DNA from: Blautia sp. SC05B48
GTDB lineage: Bacteria; Bacillota; Clostridia; Lachnospirales; Lachnospiraceae
Reading direction: 5' to 3'
Length of the DNA: 64,000 nt
Assembly (NCBI RefSeq): GCF_005848555.1
Contig: NZ_CP040518.1
Location: 2,107,001-2,171,000 of the forward strand
Shown: piece by piece, positions 1-8,943 of the stretch
Layout of the letters: each line of letters opens with the position of its first letter
Numbering within the stretch: position 1 is the first letter of the stretch
Translations under genes and position numbers: made by a program
The notes under the pieces: model-generated
What the model was told of the DNA's origin: nothing
What the model saw: only the letters and a program-made list of their open reading frames with translations
The model's database searches: none

Positions 1-824
1 CAAAAAAGAAATTAACCACTATTTTAATACATGTCATACTGATCATTGTGTCCATAACGATGCTTGTGCCATTTATCTGGATGATCCTGACAGCTTTTAA
101 AACTGTAACGGAAGCAACATCTGTAGATCCTTTCACCATTTTCCCGAAAATATGGAGAAAAGACGCATTTATTTCTGTTATCAATAACATGAACTTCCTG
201 CTTCTGTACAAGAATACACTGCTTCTGATCTTCTTCCGAGTAGTGTGTGCGGTTCTTACAGCAACTATGGCAGGCTATGCATTTGGACGACTGAACTTCA
301 AGGGCCGTGATCTCTGCTTCAGTCTTGTACTGTTCCAGATGATGGTTCCGGTACAGATCTTCATCATCCCGCAGTACCTGATGGTCAGCAAGATGGGTAT
401 GCTGAATACGATCTTTGCCCTTGTATTCCCGGGTATTGTCACTGCGTTCGGTACCTTCCTTCTGAGACAGGGATACATGGGACTGCCGAAGGATCTGGAG
501 GAGGCTGCCAGACTTGATGGATGTAACATCGGTCAGACCTTCCTTTACATCATGGCACCACTTACAAGATCCAGTATGGTTGCACTTGGAATTTTCACAG
601 CTGTATTCGCATTCAAAGATCTGATGTGGCCGATGATCGTTAATACAGATAAGGATATGCTGGTACTTTCTTCCGCACTTGCAAAGATGCAGGGCCAGTA
701 CGTATCCAAATTCCCGGAATTGATGGCTGCATCTCTGATCGCCTGCATTCCGATGATCGTGATCTACATGATCTTCCAGAAACAGTTTATCGAAGGTATT
801 GCTACCAGCGGTGGAAAACTGTAA
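1..824 (+). CDS. Carbohydrate ABC transporter permease (MalG/MsmG type), 5' partial
   Basis: Inner-membrane permease subunit of a binding-protein-dependent sugar importer. The frame is open to the left edge: codons from base 3 read KKKLTTILIHVILII before a GTG at 48, and this supplies the first membrane segment, so the GTG is internal and the true start lies outside the window. Several hydrophobic helices are visible. The cytoplasmic EAA loop that docks the ATPase is clear (LEEAARLDGC, near bases 496-525), and the C-terminal GIATSGGKL tail is usual for this family. A terminator at 853-910 closes the unit. The alpha-galactosidase downstream suggests raffinose- or melibiose-type substrates; that is inference, since the binding protein and partner permease are not in view. 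Confidence 0.9.
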   Translation, partial: KKKLTTILIHVILIIVSITMLVPFIWMILTAFKTVTEATSVDPFTIFPKIWRKDAFISVINNMNFLLLYKNTLLLIFFRVVCAVLTATMAGYAFGRLNFKGRDLCFSLVLFQMMVPVQIFIIPQYLMVSKMGMLNTIFALVFPGIVTAFGTFLLRQGYMGLPKDLEEAARLDGCNIGQTFLYIMAPLTRSSMVALGIFTAVFAFKDLMWPMIVNTDKDMLVLSSALAKMQGQYVSKFPELMAASLIACIPMIVIYMIFQKQFIEGIATSGGKL

Positions 825-852
825 TCAGAAATATTACATAAGGTAATACAAG

Positions 853-910
853 ACCGCTGACAATGTATATAACTGAGGATTTGGTTATTGATGTTGTCAG
901 CGGTATTTTT
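853..910 (+). terminator. Rho-independent terminator after the ABC permease
   Basis: Arms ACCGCTGACA (853-862) and TGTCAGCGGT (895-904) are perfectly complementary and are followed by ATTTTT. It separates the transporter transcript from the GH36 gene. A second small hairpin (GCGGATA at 963-969, TATCCGC at 974-980) sits just before the GH36 ribosome binding site. Confidence 0.8.
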
Positions 911-1005
911 ATCGAAGCAAATGCCAAAATGCACAGTTATTTGATGATTCTTAAGGAAAGAGGCGGATATTTTTATCCGCAGTAAACGAAAAAAAGGAGA
1001 AAATT

Positions 1006-3225
1006 ATGCCGATCAAATTTCACGAGGGATCAAAGACATTCCACATTTATAACAAACATTTAAGCTACATCACCTGTATCATGGAAAATGGCCAGATGGA
1101 GAATCTGTACTATGGAAAAGCTATCCGCGATAAAGAGGATTTCAGTTATCTTCACGAGGAGATCATGCGTTCCCTGATGGCTGTATGCGTTCCGGAACCG
1201 GGACTTCTTTCCATGCAGTATACCAAACAGGAGTATCCTGTTTACGGAACCGGTGATTACAGAAATCCTGCCCTTACTGTTCGTCAGGAGAACGGAAGCG
1301 AGATCGTAGATTTCAAATATGTTTCTCATGAGATTTACGGCGGCAAGAAGAAGCTTGCCGGTCTTCCGGCAACCTACACAGAGAACGAGGAAGAGGCAAC
1401 ATCTCTGGACATTACACTTCATGATTCTGTGATGGACACAGAACTTGTTCTTACATATTCCGTATATGAGGATTACCCGGTGGTCACCAGAAGTGCACGC
1501 CTTGTTCAGAAAGGGGATCAGAAAATCCGTCTTGAGAACGTGATGAGTGCAGCAGTGGAGTTCCCGGATATGGATTATGAGATGATCCATCTTTCCGGTG
1601 CGTGGGCACGTGAGCGCTATGTAAAAACACGTAAACTTGAGATGGGTACACAGGCTGTACAGAGTCTTGCAGGAACCGGCTCCAGCTCTGAGCAGAATCC
1701 GTTTATCGCGCTGAAGCGTCCTCATACAACAGAAGATACAGGCGAGGTTTTCGGCTTCAGCTTTGTGTACAGCGGCAACTTCCTTGCACAGGTCGAGGTT
1801 TCCACCTACGAGATGACACGAGTTATGATGGGAATCAATCCACAGGGATTTTCCTGGGAGCTTTCCAGAGATGAGGAATTCCAGACTCCGGAGGTCGTTA
1901 TGGTATACAGCGATAAGGGCTTAAACGGAATGAGCCAGGCTTACCACAGACTGTACCGTGACCGCCTGATGCGCGGAAAATGGAGAAATCATGCACGCCC
2001 GATCCTTCTTAATAACTGGGAGGCAACCTATTTTGATTTTGATGAGGAAAAAATCCTCAATATTGCAAAAAAAGCCAAAGAGGTTGGGGTAGAGCTTTTC
2101 GTTCTGGATGACGGATGGTTCGGAACCAGAAACGATGATTACCAGGGCCTTGGCGACTGGTTTGTAAATAAGAATAAGCTTCCAAACGGAATTTCCGGAC
2201 TTTCCCGCAAGATCGAGGAGATGGGCCTGAAATTCGGCCTCTGGGTAGAGCTTGAGATGGTAAACAAGAACAGCGACTGCTACAGAGCACATCCGGACTG
2301 GCTCATCGGAGCACCGGACCGTTTTGAGTCCCACTCAAGACATCAGCATGTTCTTGATTTTTCCAGACCTGAGGTTGTGGATTTTATTTATGATTCCATC
2401 TCCAAGGTTATCGAGGAATCTTCCATTTCCTACATTAAATGGGATATGAACCGCTACATGTCCGAGCCTTTCAGCCGCGGCGCATCTGCAGCAGATCAGG
2501 GCAAGACTATGCATAAATATATCCTTGGTGTATATGAGCTGTATACAAGACTGACAGAGAGATTTCCGGATATCCTCTTTGAATCCTGCGCAAGCGGCGG
2601 AGCAAGATTTGATCCGGGAATGCTGTATTTTGCACCGCAGACATGGACCAGTGATGATACCGATGCAGCTGAGAGAGAAAAGATCCAGTACGGTACCTCC
2701 TTTGTTTATCCGATCGTCAGCATGGGATCTCATGTATCAGCAGTACCGAATCATCAGCTGCACCGTACCACACCGCTTTCCACAAGAGCAAATGTGGCAT
2801 ATTTCGGAACCTTTGGCTATGAGCTGGATCTGAACCTTTTAAGTGCCAAAGAGATCGAAGAGGTAAAGGCACAGGTGGAATTCATGAAGGAACATCGTGA
2901 CCTGATCCAGGTGGAGGGTGATTTCTACCGTATCTTAAGCCCGTTCGAAGGAAATGATACTGCATGGATGGTTGTTTCCAGAGACAAAAAACAGGCAGTT
3001 GCCGGATACTATGAAAGACTGAACAAGGTCAATGCTTCCTGGATGCGTTTGCGCTTCAAGGGTCTTGACGAGGATCAGCTTTACAAAGTAAAATGGGAAG
3101 ATAAGTGCCTGAAAGCTTACGGAAATGAGCTGATGTATGCAGGAATCCCGGTTGATCGTGACTACTGCAATAAGACAAACGGTGATTTCCATTCTGTATT
3201 GTATACAATTGAAGCAGAGGACTGA
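1006..3225 (+). CDS. Alpha-galactosidase, glycoside hydrolase family 36
   Basis: Retaining alpha-galactosidase that releases terminal alpha-1,6-galactose from melibiose, raffinose and stachyose. The 739 residues match the long bacterial GH36 form (N-terminal beta-sandwich, central TIM barrel, C-terminal beta domain). Visible landmarks are DDGWF at about 368-372, the nucleophile in KWDMNR (D480) and the acid/base in SDDTDA (D550); the 70-residue spacing agrees with characterised family members. CASGGARFDPGM lies between them. There is no signal peptide, so the enzyme is intracellular and acts on imported oligosaccharide. The start ATG follows AAAAAGGAGAAAATT. Its neighbours (sugar permease, AraC regulator, GH4 enzyme) form an alpha-galactoside locus. 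Confidence 0.93.
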   Translation: MPIKFHEGSKTFHIYNKHLSYITCIMENGQMENLYYGKAIRDKEDFSYLHEEIMRSLMAVCVPEPGLLSMQYTKQEYPVYGTGDYRNPALTVRQENGSEIVDFKYVSHEIYGGKKKLAGLPATYTENEEEATSLDITLHDSVMDTELVLTYSVYEDYPVVTRSARLVQKGDQKIRLENVMSAAVEFPDMDYEMIHLSGAWARERYVKTRKLEMGTQAVQSLAGTGSSSEQNPFIALKRPHTTEDTGEVFGFSFVYSGNFLAQVEVSTYEMTRVMMGINPQGFSWELSRDEEFQTPEVVMVYSDKGLNGMSQAYHRLYRDRLMRGKWRNHARPILLNNWEATYFDFDEEKILNIAKKAKEVGVELFVLDDGWFGTRNDDYQGLGDWFVNKNKLPNGISGLSRKIEEMGLKFGLWVELEMVNKNSDCYRAHPDWLIGAPDRFESHSRHQHVLDFSRPEVVDFIYDSISKVIEESSISYIKWDMNRYMSEPFSRGASAADQGKTMHKYILGVYELYTRLTERFPDILFESCASGGARFDPGMLYFAPQTWTSDDTDAAEREKIQYGTSFVYPIVSMGSHVSAVPNHQLHRTTPLSTRANVAYFGTFGYELDLNLLSAKEIEEVKAQVEFMKEHRDLIQVEGDFYRILSPFEGNDTAWMVVSRDKKQAVAGYYERLNKVNASWMRLRFKGLDEDQLYKVKWEDKCLKAYGNELMYAGIPVDRDYCNKTNGDFHSVLYTIEAED

Positions 3226-3283
3226 TTTCTGTAAATGATGGAATAAAAATTATCTGCAGAAAAAACATCCGCCTGACCAGAAA

Positions 3284-3317
3284 AATAACAGGCCGCCGGA
3301 TATGGCGGTCTGTTATT
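3284..3317 (+). terminator. Hairpin between the GH36 gene and the AraC regulator
   Basis: Arms at 3284-3297 and 3304-3317 pair over 14 positions (AATAACAGGCCGCC with GGCGGTCTGTTATT, one G-T pair). No clean U-tract follows, so it may be a weak terminator or a stabilising 3' hairpin. Confidence 0.5.
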
Positions 3318-3375
3318 GGGTGGCGAAGCAGCGCACGGTCGGAAATGTAATATATGACATCAGGGAGGTGGCAAG

Positions 3376-4296
3376 TTGCTTCATACAGTTGGTTTTACAA
3401 ACTCAGACAGCTATAAATGTCTGGAGAATTTAAAGAAAGGTGCGGTGGATCTCTGTCTTACTTACTGTGGGTGGGAAAAATGTGATCCGGGATATCGATT
3501 TGGACCAAATAAAAGGATCTCCCATGTACTTCATATCGTGGAATCCGGAAGCGGAGTTTTTGAGATGGATGGCTATCAGTATCATCTGACCGGTGGAGAA
3601 GCATTTCTGATTCCACCCAGTGTGGAGGCCTGGTATGAGGCAGACATGGACGATCCCTGGACGTACCGCTGGGTAGGATTTGAGGGAATGATTGCCGAGG
3701 AAGTAATTCATGTAAGTGGTTTTAGCCGGGAAAATCCGGTCCGAAGGATCCACTGCATGGAAAATGCTGCGAAGTATATTGATGCAATGGTACGGACCAA
3801 CAAGCTCGTTTTTGAAAATGAGCTGAAACGAAACGGACTTCTGCTGCTTCTTTTTTCTGACCTGATCACAGATAACCGGGATGCATGTCTGAGAGAAGGC
3901 AAGCTTCTTCCATCCCACAGATATCCAAATTCCGTTTATGTGGAGCATGCAGTGGATTACATTGCAGCCAACTTTGACAAGAGGCTGAAGATCAATGAGC
4001 TGGCAGACCGCATTGGCGTCAACCGGAGCTATCTTACCAGTTCATTTAAAAAAAGCCTTGGATGCTCGCCGCAGGAATATCTTATGAATCTTCGCATTGA
4101 GAAGGCGAAAACTCTTCTGAAAAACGGAGATATTCAGGTCAGTGAAGTAGCTGCAAGAGTAGGGTATGGAGATCCGCTGGCTTTTTCCAAGGTATTCAAG
4201 GCAAGAACAGGAAGAAGTCCGAGAGAATACAAGGAAGAAAAGAGAAGACTTGTAGTGAATGGAAAGAAGGGTGATTATACGGAATCTGAGGCCTGA
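3376..4296 (+). CDS. AraC-family transcriptional regulator of the alpha-galactoside locus
   Basis: Sugar-responsive activator of 306 residues. The N-terminal half is an AraC-type cupin (GSGVFEMDGYQYHLTGGEAFLIPP), and two helix-turn-helix motifs lie at the C-terminus (INELADRIGVNRSYLTSSFKK, then VSEVAARVGYGDPLAFSKVFK, ending GRSPREYKEE). The start is TTG at 3376, chosen because GGGAGGTGG at 3363-3371 is ideally placed and no nearer ATG keeps the cupin intact. It lies between two alpha-galactosidase genes, all on one strand, and probably activates them. The following intergenic region has TTGACA at 4397 without a good -10 box, as expected of an activator-dependent promoter; this is inference. 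Confidence 0.88.
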   Translation: MLHTVGFTNSDSYKCLENLKKGAVDLCLTYCGWEKCDPGYRFGPNKRISHVLHIVESGSGVFEMDGYQYHLTGGEAFLIPPSVEAWYEADMDDPWTYRWVGFEGMIAEEVIHVSGFSRENPVRRIHCMENAAKYIDAMVRTNKLVFENELKRNGLLLLLFSDLITDNRDACLREGKLLPSHRYPNSVYVEHAVDYIAANFDKRLKINELADRIGVNRSYLTSSFKKSLGCSPQEYLMNLRIEKAKTLLKNGDIQVSEVAARVGYGDPLAFSKVFKARTGRSPREYKEEKRRLVVNGKKGDYTESEA

Positions 4297-4560
4297 TAAC
4301 TGGCAGTACCTTTTGTTGCTGGCAGATCTTTGCGATAAAAAATAACAACTCTCTGTCTGAATTAGGATATATTTCATGCAACAAAACAACAATTATTGAC
4401 ATCAAAGTACATATTTTAAAGATGCTTCCGGTAGTATCATAAAACCATAATAATAACGAGGCGGGGCTGCGCCGCAGAATCAGCAGAAAATCAGGATTTT
4501 TGCCAAGAACAGAAAAATCTGTCACAGAAAAATCCAAAAAGACAGGCAGGAGGAACGAAC

Positions 4561-5886
4561 ATGATCAAAATTACATTTATGGGAGCAGGAAGCACGGTTT
4601 TTGCAAGAAATGTACTTGGTGACTGTATGTGTACACCGGCACTTCGCGAGAGCGAGATAGCACTTTATGATATCGATGAGAAGAGGCTGGAGGATTCCAG
4701 AATTATCTTAAGTGCCATCAACCACAACGTAAACGAGGATCGTGCAGTGATCAAGACCTATCTTGGTGCAGAGAACCGTAAAGATGCACTTCGAGATGCA
4801 GATTTCGTAGTCAATGCTATTCAGGTAGGCGGCTATGAGCCATGCACCGTAACAGACTTTGAGATCCCGAAGAAATACGGCATCAAACAGACAATCGCAG
4901 ATACCCTGGGAATCGGCGGAATCATGCGTGCACTTCGTACCATTCCGGTTCTGGAAGAATTTGCCCGGGATATGGAAGAAGTCTGCCCGAACACTCTGTT
5001 CCTGAACTACTCCAACCCTATGGCAATGCTTACCGGCTATATGCAGCGTTTTACAAAGATCCGTACTGTAGGCCTCTGTCACAGCGTTCAGGTCTGCTCC
5101 CAGAAGCTTCTTGAGGGAATGGGAATGGAAGACAAGATTGAGGGACGTACAGAGCTGATCGCAGGTATCAACCACATGGCGTGGCTCCTTGAGATCCACG
5201 ACAAAGACGGAAATGATCTGTATCCGGAGATCCGCAGAATTGCCGAGGAGAAGAATACCTCCGGTGAGAAGCATGAGGACATGGTGCGTTATGAGTATAT
5301 CCGTCATCTTGGATACTATTGCACAGAGTCCAGTGAGCACAATGCAGAGTATAATCCGTTCTTCATTAAATCCAAATATCCGGAGATGATCGAGGAGTTC
5401 AATATTCCGCTTGACGAATATCCGAGAAGATGTATCAAACAGATCGAGGGCTGGGAAAAAGAGCGCGAGGATATCCTCAAGGATGGCAAGATCGGCCATG
5501 AGAGAAGTAAAGAGTATGCTTCTTATATCATGGAGGCTGTTGTTACAAACACACCGTACAAGATCGGTGGAAATGTTCTTAACAACGGTTACATCGATAA
5601 CCTTCCGTCAGATGCCTGCGTAGAGGTTCCATGCTATATCGACGGAACCGGTGTACATCCGGTAAAAGTGGGCAAGCTTCCTACACAGCTGGCAGCTATG
5701 AATTCATCCAATATCAGCCCGCAGCTCCTTGCTATTGAGGCAGCAGTGACCAAAGACCGCCAGAAAATCTATCAGGCAGCCATGATGGACCCGCACACAG
5801 GTGCAGAGCTGAACATCAAAGACATCCAGGCAATGTGTGATGAGCTGATCGAGGCACACGGGGATTATATGAAGATGTACCGCTAA
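4561..5886 (+). CDS. melA: Alpha-galactosidase/alpha-glucosidase, GH family 4 (MelA type)
   Basis: GH4 enzymes use NAD+ and a divalent metal (Mn2+) to cleave alpha-glycosides by a redox elimination mechanism. The protein opens with a Rossmann NAD motif (ITFMGAGSTVFARNVLGD) and carries the metal-binding Cys context GLCHSVQ and the His context GINHMAW. The length of 441 residues and the N-terminus resemble E. coli MelA. GH4 members vary between alpha-galactoside, alpha-glucoside and galacturonide substrates; the GH36 neighbour favours galactoside. It is cytoplasmic. The start follows CAGGAGGAACGAAC, and a strong terminator follows at 5945-5985. A second alpha-galactosidase of unrelated mechanism in one locus suggests different substrates, perhaps including phosphorylated ones. 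Confidence 0.88.
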   Translation: MIKITFMGAGSTVFARNVLGDCMCTPALRESEIALYDIDEKRLEDSRIILSAINHNVNEDRAVIKTYLGAENRKDALRDADFVVNAIQVGGYEPCTVTDFEIPKKYGIKQTIADTLGIGGIMRALRTIPVLEEFARDMEEVCPNTLFLNYSNPMAMLTGYMQRFTKIRTVGLCHSVQVCSQKLLEGMGMEDKIEGRTELIAGINHMAWLLEIHDKDGNDLYPEIRRIAEEKNTSGEKHEDMVRYEYIRHLGYYCTESSEHNAEYNPFFIKSKYPEMIEEFNIPLDEYPRRCIKQIEGWEKEREDILKDGKIGHERSKEYASYIMEAVVTNTPYKIGGNVLNNGYIDNLPSDACVEVPCYIDGTGVHPVKVGKLPTQLAAMNSSNISPQLLAIEAAVTKDRQKIYQAAMMDPHTGAELNIKDIQAMCDELIEAHGDYMKMYR

Positions 5887-5944
5887 GGCAGGAAATGATC
5901 GGAAGGCAGCAAAAACTTTGAAATAAATATGCAAGGCAGCATAG

Positions 5945-5985
5945 AAAGGCCGGAACACCAGAATGGGGAGGGTGTTCCGGTCTTT
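5945..5985 (+). terminator. Rho-independent terminator after melA
   Basis: AAAGGCCGGAACACC (5945-5959) pairs with GGTGTTCCGGTCTTT (5971-5985), with a short loop and a T-rich tail. Confidence 0.85.
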
Positions 5986-6018
5986 CTTTATATGGAACTT
6001 TGGATAAATAATAAAAAC

Positions 6019-6044
6019 AACTTGTTCGTATGTATATACAAGTT
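6019..6044 (+). promoter_or_regulatory. Inverted repeat upstream of araR, candidate AraR operator
   Basis: AACTTGT (6019-6025) and ACAAGTT (6038-6044) are perfect inverted arms 12 bases apart, and the left arm continues as TTCGTAT. B. subtilis AraR operators contain TTGT-CGT type half-sites, so autoregulation is plausible. No clear copy was found in front of araA. Confidence 0.4.
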
Positions 6045-6153
6045 ATAAAATGATTACAGATGAAATTAACAGGATAAATACAGATCAAAATATAAATATC
6101 CGTTTTACATCCGATGTTTGAAGGAAGAATAATACAAACGAAGGGAGCAGCTT

Positions 6154-7248
6154 ATGGCAGAAAACGGAAAAGCAAAATATTATGCACTGATGGAAGAAAT
6201 GAAAACAGACATTCTTTCCGGAAAGATCCGTCCGGGTGAGCAGCTTCCTTCTGAAAACCAGCTCAGTGTCCGCTACGGGCTGAGCAGGCATACGGTGCGA
6301 AAGGCTCTGGGGATTCTGGCAGGAGATGGATACATAGAATCCTTTCAGGGAAAAGGAACCTTCTGTGCGGATGTACTCCGTCAGATCCACGGGACCGGAA
6401 ACATCGCAGTGGTAACTACATATATCTCGGATTATATTTTTCCCAGGCTGATCCAGGGGATTGATGAGGTACTGTCCGATAATGGGTACAGTATCATCCT
6501 CAAAAATACAGGAAACAGTCGTCAGAAGGAGGCAAGATTCCTGGAAGAGCTGATCAGTAAGGGGATTGACGGACTGATCATTGAACCCAGCAAAAGCGAG
6601 CTGTTGTGCAGACATGTAAGTCTGTACGAAACACTGGACAAATATCAGATCCCATATATTTTTATCCAGGGACTGTATACAGAGATGCAGGAAAAACCCC
6701 ATATCCTCATGGATGATGCAGGTGGCGGTTATCTTGTTACAAAGCATCTCCTGGATTCCGGCAGACGTGACATCGCAGGTTTTTTCAAGGCAGATGACCG
6801 TCAGGGAATCGAACGGCATAAGGGCTATGTGAAGGCTTTGCAGGAGCATGGAATTGCCTATGACCCGGATAAGGTGGTCTGGTTTCACACCGAAGACCGG
6901 CGAAAAAAGCCGGCTCTTATGGTACGGAACATGGTCCGACAGAACAGTCTTCCGGATGGGATCGTATGTTACAACGACCAGATCGCTGTCCAGGTCATGG
7001 AAGAACTGGAACGTCAGGGCAAAAAGATCCCGGAAGACGTTGCAGTGACCGGCTATGACAATTCACTGTACGCAAGACAGGGACAGGGCATTACCACCAT
7101 CACCCATCCCCAGGAAAAACTGGGGGAGATGGCGGCGAAGCTTCTCCTGGAAAAATTAAGTGGCGTGCCTGATGAAGAAAGTACAGTGGAACGGCTGATC
7201 CGGCCGGAACTGATCATACGGGGCAGTAGCGTGAAAGCAGGGGCGTGA
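6154..7248 (+). CDS. araR: Arabinose-responsive repressor AraR (GntR DNA-binding plus LacI-type sensor)
   Basis: Hybrid repressor of 364 residues. A GntR winged helix (about residues 6-75; LPSENQLSVRYGLSRHTVRKALG, then the wing SFQGKGTF) is fused to a periplasmic-binding-protein-like effector domain (from about 85; GLIIEPSK, DGIVCYNDQIAVQVMEEL, VAVTGYDNS). This exact architecture defines AraR of Bacillus, which responds to L-arabinose, and the next two genes are araA and a FGGY kinase. The ATG at 6154 follows AAGGGAGCAG. It probably represses the ara genes and itself through the inverted repeat at 6019-6044. Confidence 0.88.
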   Translation: MAENGKAKYYALMEEMKTDILSGKIRPGEQLPSENQLSVRYGLSRHTVRKALGILAGDGYIESFQGKGTFCADVLRQIHGTGNIAVVTTYISDYIFPRLIQGIDEVLSDNGYSIILKNTGNSRQKEARFLEELISKGIDGLIIEPSKSELLCRHVSLYETLDKYQIPYIFIQGLYTEMQEKPHILMDDAGGGYLVTKHLLDSGRRDIAGFFKADDRQGIERHKGYVKALQEHGIAYDPDKVVWFHTEDRRKKPALMVRNMVRQNSLPDGIVCYNDQIAVQVMEELERQGKKIPEDVAVTGYDNSLYARQGQGITTITHPQEKLGEMAAKLLLEKLSGVPDEESTVERLIRPELIIRGSSVKAGA

Positions 7249-7425
7249 GCACAGATACATAACTGTTTTATCAGATTGTTTTATTAGAGAATGAAGCGAT
7301 GTAGCTTACAGAGAATCCTATAACATTTTAGAAGATCGGACACATATTGGCAGCAGAACTGGGCAGAAGATTTTCAGGAATGTTATGCATATGATATTAA
7401 TTTTATTTTAAGGAGGATTTTTCGC

Positions 7426-8925
7426 ATGAAAACAGGAAGAGATTACAAATTCTGGTTTTGCACAGGTTCACAGGATCTTTACGGAGATGAGTGTCTCCGC
7501 AAGGTAGCCGAGCATTCTAAGATCATTGTGGAGGAGCTGAACAAATCCGGCGTACTTCCGTTTGAGGTTGTATGGAAACCAACGCTGATCACAAATGAGC
7601 TGATCCGTAAAACCTTTAATGATGCCAATGCAGATGAAAATTGTGCCGGCGTGATTGCATGGATGCATACATTTTCCCCGGCAAAATCCTGGATTCTTGG
7701 TCTCAAAGAGTATCGTAAACCGCTGTGTCACCTTCATACACAGTTCAATGTGGAGATTCCCTATGACACCATTGATATGGACTTTATGAATGAGAACCAG
7801 TCCGCACACGGCGGACGTGAGTTTGGCCATATGGTAACCCGAATGGGAATCGAGCGTAAGGTCATTGCAGGACATTGGGCAGACAAAAAGGTCCAGGAGC
7901 GTCTGGCATCCTGGATGCGTACTGCAGTTGGTATCATGGAAAGCAGCCATATTCGTGTATGCCGTGTTGCGGATAACATGAGAAATGTAGCCGTAACAGA
8001 GGGCGATAAGGTTGAGGCTCAGATGAAATTCGGATGGGAGATCGATGCTTATCCGGTTAATGAGATTGCAGAATATGTTCAGGATGTAAGCCAGGGAGAT
8101 ATTGATGTTCTGGTAGAAGAATATTATAATAAATATGATATGATTCTGGATGGACGTGACCCTGAGGAATTTAAGAAGCATGTAGCAGTCCAGGCGGGAA
8201 TTGAGATTGGTTTTGAGCGCTTTCTTGAGGAAAAAAACTACCAGGCTATCGTAACACACTTCGGTGATCTGGGATCCCTGAAGCAGCTTCCGGGACTTGC
8301 GATCCAGCGACTGATGGAAAAAGGCTATGGCTTCGGTGGCGAGGGTGACTGGAAAACAGCAGCTATGGTTCGCCTGATGAAAATCATGGCAGCAGGCAAA
8401 AAGGACGCCAAGGGCACTTCCTTTATGGAGGATTACACTTATAATCTGGTACCTGGTAAAGAGGGAATCCTTGAGGCACATATGCTGGAGGTTTGCCCAT
8501 CCGTTGCTGATGGAAAGGTCAGCATGCGTGTGTGCCCGCTTTCCATGGGAGATCGTGAAGATCCTGCAAGACTGGTATTTACTTCTAAGACAGGCCCTGG
8601 AATCGCAACATCCCTGGTTGACCTTGGCGATCGTTTCCGCCTGCTGATCAATGAAGTGGAGTGCAAGAAGACAGAGAAACCAATGCCTGCACTTCCGGTA
8701 GGTACGGCGTTCTGGACACCGAAGCCGGATCTTTCCACGGCAGCAGAAGCCTGGATCCTTTCTGGCGGCGCACACCATACTGCATTTACCTATGATCTGA
8801 CCGCAGAGCAGATGGGCGACTGGGCAGCAGCTATGGGTATTGAAGCTGTTTATATTGATGGTGATACAACAATCCGGAATCTGCAGAATGAGCTGAGATG
8901 GAACAGCATGTATTTCAGCAAATAA
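7426..8925 (+). CDS. araA: L-arabinose isomerase
   Basis: Converts L-arabinose to L-ribulose, the first cytosolic step of arabinose use; many members also isomerise D-galactose to tagatose. At 499 residues it has the family length. The metal/catalytic glutamate falls at E306 within FGGEGDWKTAA, the same number as in E. coli AraA, followed by FMEDYTYN (E335) and H352 in LEAHMLE. NENQSAHGGREFGH is the typical substrate-loop region. The ATG follows AAGGAGGATTTTTCGC. The kinase gene starts 18 bases after the stop, so the two are co-transcribed. No araD epimerase gene is in the window. Confidence 0.96.
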   Translation: MKTGRDYKFWFCTGSQDLYGDECLRKVAEHSKIIVEELNKSGVLPFEVVWKPTLITNELIRKTFNDANADENCAGVIAWMHTFSPAKSWILGLKEYRKPLCHLHTQFNVEIPYDTIDMDFMNENQSAHGGREFGHMVTRMGIERKVIAGHWADKKVQERLASWMRTAVGIMESSHIRVCRVADNMRNVAVTEGDKVEAQMKFGWEIDAYPVNEIAEYVQDVSQGDIDVLVEEYYNKYDMILDGRDPEEFKKHVAVQAGIEIGFERFLEEKNYQAIVTHFGDLGSLKQLPGLAIQRLMEKGYGFGGEGDWKTAAMVRLMKIMAAGKKDAKGTSFMEDYTYNLVPGKEGILEAHMLEVCPSVADGKVSMRVCPLSMGDREDPARLVFTSKTGPGIATSLVDLGDRFRLLINEVECKKTEKPMPALPVGTAFWTPKPDLSTAAEAWILSGGAHHTAFTYDLTAEQMGDWAAAMGIEAVYIDGDTTIRNLQNELRWNSMYFSK

Positions 8926-8943
8926 TACGGGAGGTTTTTTAAA